Source of the DNA: Crenothrix sp043729335
GTDB taxonomy: Bacteria > Pseudomonadota > Gammaproteobacteria > Methylococcales > Methylomonadaceae
Length of the DNA stretch: 64,000 bases
Direction: 5' to 3'
NCBI RefSeq assembly: GCF_043729335.1
Contig: NZ_JAYTLQ010000013.1
Coordinates: 73,749 to 137,748, forward strand
Shown: one piece after another, positions 33,043 through 42,368 of the stretch
Layout: the number at the start of each line of letters is the position of its first letter
Numbering within the stretch: the first letter of the stretch is position 1
The notes under the pieces: generated by a model
Told to the model about the DNA's origin: nothing
What the model saw: the letters and a program-made list of their open reading frames with translations, nothing else
The model's database searches: none
Position numbers and translations under genes: made by a program

Positions 33043-34613
33043 TTGGACTCATTCAAATAGTTATCAATGTCTTCTTTGGAAAAACCAATTTTTTTGGCTA
33101 CTCGATCCGCATGACTAACCCGTGAAATGCCGGGTATTAATTTGAAAGTAGGCGCCTCATTGGCAAACTCCACTTGCTTGGCTAAGCCAATGCCTGCCTT
33201 AACAATATCATCAACTAACTGATGGTTATGGGTAATTAAAATCGTGCTATTGCCTTTGCGGTAAAAGCCGTTTAACACGTTAGAGGACGATTCCATTCTT
33301 TCTTCAAAGGTCGTGCCTTCCGACAACTCATCCAGAACAACTAAACTTTTGGCGGTTGTTGCCAAGAAAATAGCTTTGGTGCGTTTTAATTCGGTACCAA
33401 AACGACCTTCACCATCATTTAAATGGCTAATTTCAGGTGATTGGTAGAATATTTTATCAGCTACAGTCAGCGCTGCTGCTTTGGCGGGCACATAACAACC
33501 AATTTGCGCTAACAGTTGCACTTGAGTCAGTGTTTTACAAAATGCTGTTTTACCGCCGCTGTTGGGGCCGGTAACCAACACCAGTTTTTCGTCTTCCAAG
33601 CTAAAATCGTTGCCAACATACGCACTATTTTGTTTCGCCAGGATTGGATTTTTCGCATCGACAAGATTGATGCGGTGATGATCAGCATCAAGCAATGTGG
33701 GTAAAACGGTCGCATGGCCAAAATTGTCGGCAAATTTCATAAACGCCAATAATTCATCGAGTTGGCCGAGCGCATCCAGGGTTTTTGCCAGTTCAGGAGA
33801 GTTTTTGAATTCTTTACGTAATGGAATAATGCAATTATCGCGATCATATCCACCCACAATAGGAAAATAAATCAGCAGAAAGGGGAACAAAAATGCCATT
33901 GAACCAGGAATAACGGAGGCTACAAAGTACAACAGCACGCAAAACACGACAAATATTAATGCCAGCAACAACGGTTTGAAAATACGCGGCTTAAAGATGA
34001 CTGGAAATGGAAACAAGCCAACACGTTCCTGTTTGGTTTGTATGCCTTTTTCGCTGAAATAAACGGGGCCTTCCATCAGGGCATAAGGTCGGGTGTGTGC
34101 AAAAGATTTTAGGGTGTCGAAAAGTTCATTCAAATAAACACTTTGTGCTGAGGGCAGGGCTTTGGTTTGTGCCACTAGATTCAGCATAAAAGCTACGGCT
34201 CTTTTGTACTGCAAATAGCCGTAGCCTTCAATTTCATCAATGTTTCGTGCTGAGGTAAATGAGCCCACAAATTTGCCAAAAAATAACAAATATAGGCTTT
34301 TTTCACCGGCAATCGCAGTCTCGACAATGTGCTCAACTGCCTGCTTTAATTCTGGATTATTACGCAATTCTTCAAGCGCTTGCTGCTTGTCTTTGAGGGT
34401 TTGCAAATCAGCACTGGGGTGCGATAACGAACGATATAAGATAGCTTGGCCCAATGTGGTTGATGCGTGGTTTACAGCATCAAAAAGCTTATCTACTTCG
34501 ATCACATTAAACGCGCTTTCATCAAGTACCCCGTTTTCTTTACTGATAAACGGGCTGGCTTTAACTTCGGGCCAAGGAAGATTAGCCCACATTTGTAAGA
34601 TTGTTTCTTTCAT
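33039..34613 (-). CDS. MutS-like ATPase with internal membrane segments
   Basis: Protein of 524 residues. The C-terminal third is a MutS-type ABC ATPase: Walker A in LVTGPNSGGKTAFCKTLT, signature region FGTELKRTK, Walker B in KSLVVLDELSEGTTFEER and the switch HNHQLVDD. The N-terminal part is helical, with two adjacent hydrophobic segments (about residues 210-255, PLLLALIFVVFCVLLYFV and FLFPFLLIYFPIVG). It lacks the mismatch-recognition domain of MutS. It is therefore a membrane-anchored MutS homologue of unknown role. Translation is coupled to purT by a 4-nt overlap. Confidence 0.85.
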   Translation of the reverse strand: MKETILQMWANLPWPEVKASPFISKENGVLDESAFNVIEVDKLFDAVNHASTTLGQAILYRSLSHPSADLQTLKDKQQALEELRNNPELKQAVEHIVETAIAGEKSLYLLFFGKFVGSFTSARNIDEIEGYGYLQYKRAVAFMLNLVAQTKALPSAQSVYLNELFDTLKSFAHTRPYALMEGPVYFSEKGIQTKQERVGLFPFPVIFKPRIFKPLLLALIFVVFCVLLYFVASVIPGSMAFLFPFLLIYFPIVGGYDRDNCIIPLRKEFKNSPELAKTLDALGQLDELLAFMKFADNFGHATVLPTLLDADHHRINLVDAKNPILAKQNSAYVGNDFSLEDEKLVLVTGPNSGGKTAFCKTLTQVQLLAQIGCYVPAKAAALTVADKIFYQSPEISHLNDGEGRFGTELKRTKAIFLATTAKSLVVLDELSEGTTFEERMESSSNVLNGFYRKGNSTILITHNHQLVDDIVKAGIGLAKQVEFANEAPTFKLIPGISRVSHADRVAKKIGFSKEDIDNYLNESK

Positions 34614-34668
34614 TGCGTTAGCTCTTATCTATTTAAGAATAGGGAATACCAGATGAACTATTAAAACG

Positions 34669-35211
34669 TTATCTGTTAATTAGATTTAAAAACTCGGAAC
34701 GGGTACTGATGGATTTACGAAAAATACCGGTCATCACGGAAGTGGTCATTACTGAATTTTGCTTTTCTACCCCGCGCATCATCATGCACAAATGTTTGGC
34801 TTCAATAACCACTGCCACGCCTTTGGCATTAATAGCCAGAGAAATAGCATCCGCGATCTGTTTGGTCAGTTTTTCCTGGATTTGCAAGCGGCGGGCGTAC
34901 ATATCAACAATACGGGCAAGTTTAGATAGACCTAGCACTTTTCCCTGCGGTAAATAACCGATGTGACATTTGCCAATAAACGGCAGTAAATGATGCTCAC
35001 ATAAAGAGTACAGCTCAATATCTTTTACGATCACCATATCTTCCGTGTCAGCCGTAAAAATAGCGCCGTTTAAGACTTCTTCCAAGGTTTTTTCGTAACC
35101 ATTATTAAGAAATTTAAAGGCTTTAGCGGCACGTTTTGGCGTATCGATCAAGCCTTCACGGGTTATATCTTCACCCACTGCTTCAATAATTTTGGCGAAA
35201 TGCTCTTCCAT
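34669..35211 (-). CDS. folE: GTP cyclohydrolase I
   Basis: Protein of 180 residues that converts GTP to dihydroneopterin triphosphate. The zinc and active-site segments are clear: ELYSLCEHHLLPFIGKCHIGY and HLCMMMRGVEKQNSVMTTS. The SKLARIVDMYARRLQIQEKLT stretch fits FolE type IA. It starts the minus-strand run with the MutS-like and purT genes (56-nt gap), so folate/pterin and purine genes appear together. In methylotrophs the same precursor also feeds tetrahydromethanopterin, but that is not specific evidence here. Confidence 0.95.
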   Translation of the reverse strand: MEEHFAKIIEAVGEDITREGLIDTPKRAAKAFKFLNNGYEKTLEEVLNGAIFTADTEDMVIVKDIELYSLCEHHLLPFIGKCHIGYLPQGKVLGLSKLARIVDMYARRLQIQEKLTKQIADAISLAINAKGVAVVIEAKHLCMMMRGVEKQNSVMTTSVMTGIFRKSISTRSEFLNLINR

Positions 35212-35514
35212 AATCGTTAGTCTCTTTGCTAAAAAAATGGCAATCAGTATACATCATTGATAGGCTGAGCTTAACGGTTATAAAGTTTTGAATTGCGAAA
35301 AGTCGTGTTCAAGACATAAGTGTCTACACAAGTTTTAAGCTCCTTCTCCAGAGGGAGAAGGTTGGGATGAGGGGAAATATAACGTGTTGATTGTATTCTC
35401 CTCACCCTAGCCCTCTCCCTTACGCCCTTTGGGTAAGCCGTAGAGGGGGCGCATAACCATGCAAATTATTGTTTTTATTGGTCCTATTAAAATTTCCGTT
35501 ACCGATTTTATAAT
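35212..35514. repeat. Intergenic repeat with inverted CTCCTTCTCC/GGAGAAGG arms
   Basis: The stretch holds a hairpin-forming segment near 35340-35362 (CCTTCTCCAGAGGGAGAAGG) and a matching downstream run CCTCACCCTAGCCCTCTCCC near 35401-35420. These are the two halves of a dispersed proteobacterial repeat. No gene is seen. Confidence 0.65.
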
Positions 35515-36285
35515 TCATGACACCCAATACGTCACCCGCCTGACATCGGTTTCAAAACGGCCATTATCGTAAAGTTTTAACCAGCGATAGCCGGGCGCTT
35601 CGCCAGTGATCTGACCGGATTTAGAAGTGGATTGATAACCGGTAGCCGGTGTTGATAAATAGCAAATTCCGTTTTGCACAATAACAAATTCTTGATGGAC
35701 ATGACCCGACAATACCAGCTTGATAGTGGGCTGTTGTTCAAAATAATCCATTACCTGCTCATGATTACGTACTTCCAGCATGACGCCACGATCATCATGA
35801 TGCGGTAAATTATGATGCATGGCAATCAGTGCCCATTTGTCAGGGTGCTTGGCGATTAACTCATTTACCCGCTGCAATTCAGCTTGGCTGACTTCACCCT
35901 GATAATTGTCAGGCATAGGCTGATGATTGGAATCAAGCAGAATAATGTGCCAGCAGCCCAGCACACAATGTAAGTCTGTAGTAACCGGCGCTAATGGGTA
36001 AACCGTATAGGCATTTTCCTGGTGATCGTGGTTGCCCAACACGCAATACACCGGCGCGTTAAAGATTTTTAAAGCCTCGGCAATAAATTGGTAGGTGGCC
36101 GGTTCGTCATCGTGGGCTAAATCACCGGTAATGATAATGATGTCAGGATTATCATAGTGCTGTTGCACATGGTTTATCACCTCATTAAAACTATCGCGGG
36201 TATTGATGTTGTTAAAGTGGCCATTGGATTGCGCAAATAAATGCAGATCGGTGAGCTGTAAAACCGTAGTGTAATCGCGCTTCAT
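35515..36285 (-). CDS. Cyclic-nucleotide phosphodiesterase-like metallophosphoesterase (CpdA-like)
   Basis: Protein of 256 residues of the calcineurin-like superfamily, closest in layout to 3',5'-cyclic-AMP phosphodiesterase CpdA. Metal-binding motifs run in order: QLTDLHLF, ITGDLAHDD, LGNHDHQ, AMHHNLPHHD and LSGHVHQE. The C-terminal region with GYRWLKLYDNG is typical of CpdA. Its start overlaps the end of the methyltransferase gene by 4 nt. Confidence 0.85.
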   Translation of the reverse strand: MKRDYTTVLQLTDLHLFAQSNGHFNNINTRDSFNEVINHVQQHYDNPDIIIITGDLAHDDEPATYQFIAEALKIFNAPVYCVLGNHDHQENAYTVYPLAPVTTDLHCVLGCWHIILLDSNHQPMPDNYQGEVSQAELQRVNELIAKHPDKWALIAMHHNLPHHDDRGVMLEVRNHEQVMDYFEQQPTIKLVLSGHVHQEFVIVQNGICYLSTPATGYQSTSKSGQITGEAPGYRWLKLYDNGRFETDVRRVTYWVS

Positions 36286-37085
36286 TTACGGGCAATGGCC
36301 TCGCAACGGGCTCTTGCAAAAAAACTGGCCGGATTAGTGCACCATTGCTCCAATGCCGCACATTGTTGATCCAATTGTTCTGCCGTCAGCCATTGCTGTT
36401 CTAAAATAAGTTGCCGGTGATCGGTGTTTAAAAACTGCTGCCAATAGCTGCGGATACTGTCTTTTTCGGCATTGCTAGCGAAGGTATCGTAACTGCAACT
36501 TACGGCAATATCTTTAAAATCTTGGTCAAGTAATAGCTGCTTATGCCGGGAACCAAAATAAATATTGCCGCCCTGATGACAAAATACTTTGTTTATGGTG
36601 TCCCACGCAGCGGCTAAATCAGTATTCCACGGCATCATCATGTCGCCGGTGTGACAGGCATCACGTAAAGCCACTAAGCCATCTGGCTTTAATACGCGCC
36701 GAAATTCTGCCAACACCTGTTCAGGCTGTTGCAGGTGATACAGTACGGCATGGGCAAAGACCACATCAAATTGCTCATCATCAAACGGCAATTGATACGC
36801 TGAGCCGGTCGTAAAGCTGGCGTTGGTGATACCGCGCTGCTGCTGCAATAATAAAGCTTGTTCAATTTGAATTGGGCTGTAATCAATGCCAGACACAGTA
36901 CCCGGACTGACTAATTCGGCAATATCCAAGGTCATGGAGCCAGGGCCACAGCCGCAATCTAAAACGCTTAAACCCGCTGTTAAATAGGGTTGTACAAACG
37001 CACCTTGTTTAGCAAACGAGCGCTGTTTAAATTGGTCGATAATTAACGGTGAATAACCGCCGCTGTACTGTTCTGTTGTCTTCAT
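36282..37085 (-). CDS. Class I SAM-dependent methyltransferase
   Basis: Protein of 267 residues with the class I methyltransferase core: SVLDCGCGPGSMTLDIAE (motif I), VSGIDYSP, FDVVFAHAVLYHL (motif IV) and RVLKPDGLVALRD. Resembles UbiE/SmtA-type enzymes, but the substrate cannot be inferred. It starts the two-gene unit with the CpdA-like gene (4-nt overlap). Confidence 0.85.
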   Translation of the reverse strand: MKTTEQYSGGYSPLIIDQFKQRSFAKQGAFVQPYLTAGLSVLDCGCGPGSMTLDIAELVSPGTVSGIDYSPIQIEQALLLQQQRGITNASFTTGSAYQLPFDDEQFDVVFAHAVLYHLQQPEQVLAEFRRVLKPDGLVALRDACHTGDMMMPWNTDLAAAWDTINKVFCHQGGNIYFGSRHKQLLLDQDFKDIAVSCSYDTFASNAEKDSIRSYWQQFLNTDHRQLILEQQWLTAEQLDQQCAALEQWCTNPASFFARARCEAIARK

Positions 37086-37176
37086 AGGGTTTTAATATTC
37101 AAAACAGTGTTTCTGGCTGTTAACAGGTGGTTTTGTAAAGTGATAAGATGATACGACATCATAACGCCAAATACTA

Positions 37177-37278
37177 CTAAGGAACATGCACGAATTAACT
37201 TGGCCAAGTTCATGCTTCGACAAGCATGAACGGAAGCGATGTTTAAGTTGTTCAACTTATTTCATGCACGTTCCTAAG
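37177..37278. repeat. Palindromic MITE-like element upstream of a Uma2 gene
   Basis: An approximately 100-bp imperfect palindrome. The outer arms AGGAACATGCACGAA (37180-37194) and TTCATGCACGTTCCT (37261-37275) match at 13 of 15 bases. Inside is a perfect stem GTTCATGCTT-CGAC-AAGCATGAAC near 37208-37231 and AAGTTG-TTC-AACTT near 37246. No ORF is supported in it. Confidence 0.75.
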
Positions 37279-37356
37279 CTTAGGCAGGTACATGTACTTT
37301 TAGATTTAAAATACAAAAGACTTCATCATTCAGCTAATAAACCGGAGAATAACGTC

Positions 37357-37980
37357 ATGGCCTTACCATCCAAATTTAAATCTGAAGGCATTTGCATGAC
37401 CGAAGCACAATATCTGGCGAGTGAGCCGCATTCTGAGATAAGGCGTGAATATATTGATGGCTACGCTTATGCAATGGCTGGGGCAACAAGAAATCATATC
37501 AGCATATCGGCAAATGTTCTCGGTGAATTGAGAAATCATCTGAAAGGCACACCTTGTGAGGCAGTGCAATCTGACTTGAGGGTAAAAGTGTCAAAAGATT
37601 ATGTCTACCCTGATGTGTTGGTTGATTGTAATAACACCAATAAGGATGGCTTGACGGATGCTCCAGTGATTATTGTTGAGGTATTATCCAAATCGACTAG
37701 AAAGCGTGACCTTACAACAAAACTTATCCAGTATATTAATTTACCTTCTTTATTGGAATATGTATTGATAGAGCAAGATATTGTTCGGGTGCAAGTGCTT
37801 CGTAAAAAAAATGATTGGAAACCGGAAGAATACAGTTTGGGTGATTCCATTACCCTTGATTCTATTGAATTAACGCTGGCTATTGAAGATATTTATGAGC
37901 GTGTTGATAATAATGAGATAAATGAATTCAGACAAGAGCAGTTGGCTCTGTCCGCTCTGACTCCTTTGAATATCAACTGA
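37357..37980 (+). CDS. Uma2 family endonuclease-like protein
   Basis: The start at 37357 (207 residues) is preferred: it has GGAG 10 nt upstream and matches the family N-terminus; a longer reading from 37186 would run through the palindromic repeat. Motifs are MTEAQYLASEPHSEIRREYIDGYAYAM, DYVYPDVLVDC (catalytic Asp) and IIVEVLSKSTRKRDLTTKLIQY. Like the copy at 24269 it has a PD-(D/E)XK nuclease fold with unknown biological role. The 3' end overlaps the convergent acyltransferase gene by 8 nt. Confidence 0.85.
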   Translation: MALPSKFKSEGICMTEAQYLASEPHSEIRREYIDGYAYAMAGATRNHISISANVLGELRNHLKGTPCEAVQSDLRVKVSKDYVYPDVLVDCNNTNKDGLTDAPVIIVEVLSKSTRKRDLTTKLIQYINLPSLLEYVLIEQDIVRVQVLRKKNDWKPEEYSLGDSITLDSIELTLAIEDIYERVDNNEINEFRQEQLALSALTPLNIN

Positions 37981-39013
37981 TGTTAGGCACTTTCAAGAAG
38001 ATTTTTCTAACGGGTACAAATAATAATTTTTCAGTTATTGAGCTTAGCAGTTTTGAAGCCAGCGCAGTAGTTATCAGCACGGATAATAGTAGTAATATTA
38101 ACAGCGTAGTCCACGGACCTAAAATACTTATGGTATCAACTAAGCCAATTGCCTTGATGGATAAAATAAAAAATCCGTGCCACATATAAACATACAAGGT
38201 ACGCTCACCATACCCTGATATTTTTAATGCTGTATTAGGTATCAGCGCAATAACGGCAATGCCCACCAGAAAAGAAAATCCATACATAAAAAGGCGAATA
38301 AAGCCCGCATACCATTGCTCAACACCTAAAGCCGAATAGGACAAACTCCCATAAAACCAGCGTGCGTCAATATTATTAAAATAATTTAATAATGCACCAG
38401 CTAACAAAATAATGGCTGTAAAAAACAGCCAATGATACTTTTGCAAGTGCTGAAAAAACACCGGTTTGAGTGTATATCCCAATACAAAAAAAGGAAAAAA
38501 AGTGAGTGTTCTGGACAGCCCCAGAAAATAACCTATTTGTGTGGAATAACCCGCGGCCACGGCAATAATCAAGCTTAAAATCACCGGAAATCTAAACCAC
38601 GAAATAATCGGTAAGCCTAATTTCCAGATAAATAAGCTCCACAAGAACCACAGTAGCCAGTAAGGTTGAAGGTTAAGCGAGTAATGACTTAAGCTACCAA
38701 AACGTGCGACTTCCAGCACTTCATACATAAGCTCAAATATCAGCAGTGGAATAAGCAGTGATGAGACTTGTTTGAAAAGGTCTTTACTGGATATATCAGC
38801 TTTAGCCAACATGCCAGAAATTAGCACAAACATAGGGATATGAAAGCTGTAAATCAGCAGGTACAAGTTATGCAGGATGGTGCTATTGTGCGTTAGCTCA
38901 AGACAATGCCCAAACACTACCAAAAACATTAAGGTAATTTTAGCGTTATCAATTAAATAATGTCGTTGCACCTGTATTAACTCGCGGGGTTTGGTACATG
39001 GGGTGTGTACCAA
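37973..39013 (-). CDS. Acyltransferase 3 family membrane protein
   Basis: Protein of 346 residues with about ten membrane segments. The N-terminal YLIDNAKITLMFLVVFGHCLEL has the conserved D and H of the family (R/K-x-x-D...F-x-V-x-x-G-H). Such enzymes move acyl groups, often O-acetyl or succinyl, onto surface sugars. It lies 36 bp downstream of the RTX protein gene on the same strand and may be co-transcribed; modification of an exopolymer is plausible. Confidence 0.82.
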   Translation of the reverse strand: MVHTPCTKPRELIQVQRHYLIDNAKITLMFLVVFGHCLELTHNSTILHNLYLLIYSFHIPMFVLISGMLAKADISSKDLFKQVSSLLIPLLIFELMYEVLEVARFGSLSHYSLNLQPYWLLWFLWSLFIWKLGLPIISWFRFPVILSLIIAVAAGYSTQIGYFLGLSRTLTFFPFFVLGYTLKPVFFQHLQKYHWLFFTAIILLAGALLNYFNNIDARWFYGSLSYSALGVEQWYAGFIRLFMYGFSFLVGIAVIALIPNTALKISGYGERTLYVYMWHGFFILSIKAIGLVDTISILGPWTTLLILLLLSVLITTALASKLLSSITEKLLFVPVRKIFLKVPNIS

Positions 39014-39049
39014 ACTTTACCTTGAAAAGCGGATTTTGTCGCAGCAAAT

Positions 39050-42000
39050 TTATGCGATATGAATTGCGTTACCTGAAAAACCGCCGGTTGACAGGCTGTT
39101 AGCACCCGATACACCCACTAAAGTAATCAGTGTGTCGGTTGAACCGCTATCCTGAAACACCCACATATCAGAGCCCGCCTGAAAAGCCACAATAGCGTTA
39201 TCGGTAATGTTTTGTTTAAGGTATTCAATGGCATTGCTCAAGTTATTGGTAGAGATGGGCAAGGTACTCACAAAAGAATCCGTATCATCAAATTTGATAA
39301 TGCCGTTGTCAATCTTATGGCTTTTTATGGTGCCTGCATCTTCACCGTCTATGGCCGCTGAAGTGGCTGCAATTTTAATACTGCCAGCCAAATCCAGGGT
39401 GTCATAAAATAGGGCAAACTTAATGATTTTGTCAGCTTCAGTAACACTGGCAATGCTATCGCCAGCGGCAAAGCGCACGACATCTTTATCCGCTTTCGAT
39501 TCGGTTAAATCTAAGGTATCTGCACCCTTGCCACCAATTAAGGTGTCCGCGCCGTCTTTACCCAGGAGTGTATCAGCACCACCAAGCCCCGTCAGCATAT
39601 TGCTTGCTGAGTTACCTGTTAATACGTTATTGCCGCCAGTACCTGTGCCATCAATAGCGATAGTCCCCATCAAGGTCAGGTTTTCTATATTGTTTTTAAG
39701 GTCAGCTGACGACAGGGAAAAAGTATTTTGAATTTCAATGGTATCCGTGCCTTCGCCTGTTAATTCTTTAATAATATCGCCATCATTGGATAGACGATAA
39801 GTATCATCGCCGACACCGCCCATTAAGGTATCTACGCCACCCGCACCATCAAGAATATCATTACCGGCCAGCCCTTTTAAGATATTAACGCTGTCATTGC
39901 CGCGAATTTCGTTATTATTGAGGTTACCTGTGCCATTAATAGCTGTGCTGCCGGTCAGTGACAAGTTTTCGAAATTGACCAATTTGGATATATCGAAAGT
40001 AATTTCACTTTGTACGGTATCGATCCAGCCGTCCTTAATTTCTTTTTTGTTGTTCAGCTCATTATTGACTTCATTCAGCTTATCCGTGGTGCTATCGACT
40101 ACATAAGTATCATTGCCTAGGCCGCCCTCCAAGCTATCAATACCGTTACCGCCATCTAGTACATTGGTGCCTTTGTTGCCAATCAAGGTATTATCGGTTT
40201 CCCGTCCGGTTACATTAAGATTGCTGCTGCCGGTGAGCCGGGCATTTTCAATGTCCACCCAATTGCCCTGAGTACCCAAGTCCAGATTGATTTTATCCGA
40301 TTGAACCCAGTCATTGCCTTGTCCAGCAACTTCCTTAATAATTTCATCTAGATCATCAACCAAAAAGGTATCGTCGCCATAACCGCCTTCAAAGCGGTCA
40401 TCACCTGAACCACCATCCAGAAAATCATCACCATAACCGCCTTTAAGGATGTTATTCGTACCATCACCAATAATGCGGTTATTGAGATTGTTACCGTCAC
40501 CTTCTTTTAAATTGCCCAGTATTTTCAAGTTCTCTACGCCAGCAGGGAGAACATACGTATCGGTAGGCGTAGAACCCGCGCCTTTAAATTCGACGGTATC
40601 AACGCCTTCAAGCGGTGCATTTTCGATAACCTTATCTTCCACCGAATCAATACGGTAAAGATCGCTGCCCGTACCGCCAGTCAGCTTGTCGATTCCGGTG
40701 GCTTTAAGCGTATCAGCCTTAAGTTCGAAGTCTTTGGAATAAAAACCATCCAATATATCGTCGCCTGCACCCCCTTCCAGGATATTGGCAAACTGGTTGC
40801 CTATAATGAGATTATTACCCGTGGTTCCGATGGCTTTTGCTGCACCGGCGCTATCGAGCAGATCAATGTCTTCAACGCCTGTGGCTTGGCCAGACAAGTT
40901 AAAACTAACCCTGGAAGCGACAAGATCAACCCCCGCGCCGCCATTAACGATATCAGTACCTTTGCCCACAAAAATAACATCATCGCCATCCCCTGCCATA
41001 ATAGTGTCATTGCCTGCGCCACCGTCCAATATGTCATCCAGCGAGCTTCCTTGCAGGCGATTATTGAGTGCATTTCCGGTCAGCCAGGCAACCTCATAAT
41101 GCACCTGGTTGGGATTAAACATATAGGTCTGGTCATCCAGTACGCCGTTTTCAATATTGGTGGGCAAGAAGACATTAAAGTTATAAGCGGTAGTGCCGGA
41201 ATCAGGTGGATCAAGTTCTTTACCGGTATCATCTTTATCATCATCACGGCCATCGTCTTTAAAATCGCGGATGAAATAGACGGTGTCGGTACCTCCGGCG
41301 GGTTTTTCAATAAGCGTGTCCTTCATGCCGTCAAAGGTCATCACGTAATTATCGTTGCCTGCGCCGCCTTGTAAGGTGTCAAAGCCATAACCGGAAAATA
41401 AAGTGTCATTGCCAGCGCCCGAGATAATAGTATCGGAGCCAAAGCCGCCTTCCAGCCATGAGTTTAATTTAGCATTGCTATTGGTTACGGTTATTTTATC
41501 GTCGCCTGTTCCGCCATACACGGTGCCTTGGTTGTTTACGTTGAAAACATCGTTACCATCATTGCCCCACATGGTGTCGTAACCGCCATAAAAGGTATCA
41601 CCACCCAGCCCCCCAATCATCTCATCCTGTTCAGTACTCACCTTACCGTAACTGGTTTTATCGGTGCTGTTGCTGTCCGCTAAAATATCCGCACCATCGC
41701 CGCCTTCCAGTAAATCAGAACCTGCACCGCCATATAAAGTATCGTTTTCTACGCCACCAAACAGGTAATCGTTGCCAGTGCCGCCATTAAGTGTGTCAAA
41801 ACCTGAGCCGCCATACATAACATCGTTACCGGCATCGCCGTAGAGTGTATCGATGCCAATACCGCCATCCAGCACATCATTGCCATCATTGCCGTTAAGG
41901 GTGTCATTGCCTGCGCCACCAGCGATTAGGTCATTGCCTGCACCACCTAACAGCTTATCATCACCTTTGCCGCCATCCAGAGTATCGTTGCCTGCGAGCG

Positions 42001-42070
42001 CATCAATATTATCGTTGCCACTGGTGCCTAGCCAGGTATTGGCAGTGTTGGTCAATTTTTTAACGGCCAT
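39050..42070 (-). CDS. Large RTX calcium-binding protein, probably type I secreted
   Basis: Protein of 1006 residues made mostly of RTX nonapeptide repeats (G-G-x-G-x-D-x-L/U-x). Tandem blocks lie at about residues 20-130, 340-380, 540-570, 640-660 and 740-860. Between them recur beta-roll linkers of the form V-E-N-L-x-L-x-G-x-x-x-I-x-G-T-G-N-x-x-x-N. The last 130 residues without repeats (from ADKDVVRFAAGDS on) should hold the C-terminal type I secretion signal. There is no signal peptide or enzymatic domain. It probably forms a calcium-stabilised extracellular or surface-layer protein. No ABC exporter genes are adjacent. Confidence 0.9.
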   Translation of the reverse strand: MAVKKLTNTANTWLGTSGNDNIDALAGNDTLDGGKGDDKLLGGAGNDLIAGGAGNDTLNGNDGNDVLDGGIGIDTLYGDAGNDVMYGGSGFDTLNGGTGNDYLFGGVENDTLYGGAGSDLLEGGDGADILADSNSTDKTSYGKVSTEQDEMIGGLGGDTFYGGYDTMWGNDGNDVFNVNNQGTVYGGTGDDKITVTNSNAKLNSWLEGGFGSDTIISGAGNDTLFSGYGFDTLQGGAGNDNYVMTFDGMKDTLIEKPAGGTDTVYFIRDFKDDGRDDDKDDTGKELDPPDSGTTAYNFNVFLPTNIENGVLDDQTYMFNPNQVHYEVAWLTGNALNNRLQGSSLDDILDGGAGNDTIMAGDGDDVIFVGKGTDIVNGGAGVDLVASRVSFNLSGQATGVEDIDLLDSAGAAKAIGTTGNNLIIGNQFANILEGGAGDDILDGFYSKDFELKADTLKATGIDKLTGGTGSDLYRIDSVEDKVIENAPLEGVDTVEFKGAGSTPTDTYVLPAGVENLKILGNLKEGDGNNLNNRIIGDGTNNILKGGYGDDFLDGGSGDDRFEGGYGDDTFLVDDLDEIIKEVAGQGNDWVQSDKINLDLGTQGNWVDIENARLTGSSNLNVTGRETDNTLIGNKGTNVLDGGNGIDSLEGGLGNDTYVVDSTTDKLNEVNNELNNKKEIKDGWIDTVQSEITFDISKLVNFENLSLTGSTAINGTGNLNNNEIRGNDSVNILKGLAGNDILDGAGGVDTLMGGVGDDTYRLSNDGDIIKELTGEGTDTIEIQNTFSLSSADLKNNIENLTLMGTIAIDGTGTGGNNVLTGNSASNMLTGLGGADTLLGKDGADTLIGGKGADTLDLTESKADKDVVRFAAGDSIASVTEADKIIKFALFYDTLDLAGSIKIAATSAAIDGEDAGTIKSHKIDNGIIKFDDTDSFVSTLPISTNNLSNAIEYLKQNITDNAIVAFQAGSDMWVFQDSGSTDTLITLVGVSGANSLSTGGFSGNAIHIA

Positions 42071-42220
42071 AGTTTTTTCCTTGTTAATTTAATAATGTGT
42101 AGGGAGAGCTTTTGCGGTAACAGGGTTATTTTGTTGGCTTTTTATAAAAATTAACCCGTCAAAAAGCCTTCCTATAGCTTAGTCTATAATTTTGCATTCA
42201 ATTGGGTACGGGGCATTTCC

Positions 42221-42322
42221 ATGGATAATAATCAGGCGGGAATTATCTTTGGTAATAAAACCCATTTTGCTATCGCTACACTTGATGAGAACTGTGTTAT
42301 TTTAATCGGTACGGGCAGGTAA
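42221..42322 (+). CDS. Possible 33-codon small ORF
   Basis: ATG at 42221 and TAA at 42320-42322, translating to a 33-residue peptide beginning MDNNQAGIIFGNKTHFAIAT. No ribosome-binding site is convincing and no family is recognised. It lies in the 300-bp gap between the divergently transcribed RTX and CvfB-like genes and could be a leader peptide, a gene fragment or chance. Confidence 0.25.
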   Translation: MDNNQAGIIFGNKTHFAIATLDENCVILIGTGR

Positions 42323-42368
42323 CCCATTTCAAAGTTGCCACACTATTATTCCTATCAGCTGAGTTTCT

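Noticed and set aside
39207..42092. Several open frames of 65-160 codons on the plus strand opposite the RTX gene
   Set aside because: They mirror the repetitive Gly-Asp codons of the RTX repeats, have Ser/Pro-rich low-complexity products and no ribosome-binding sites.
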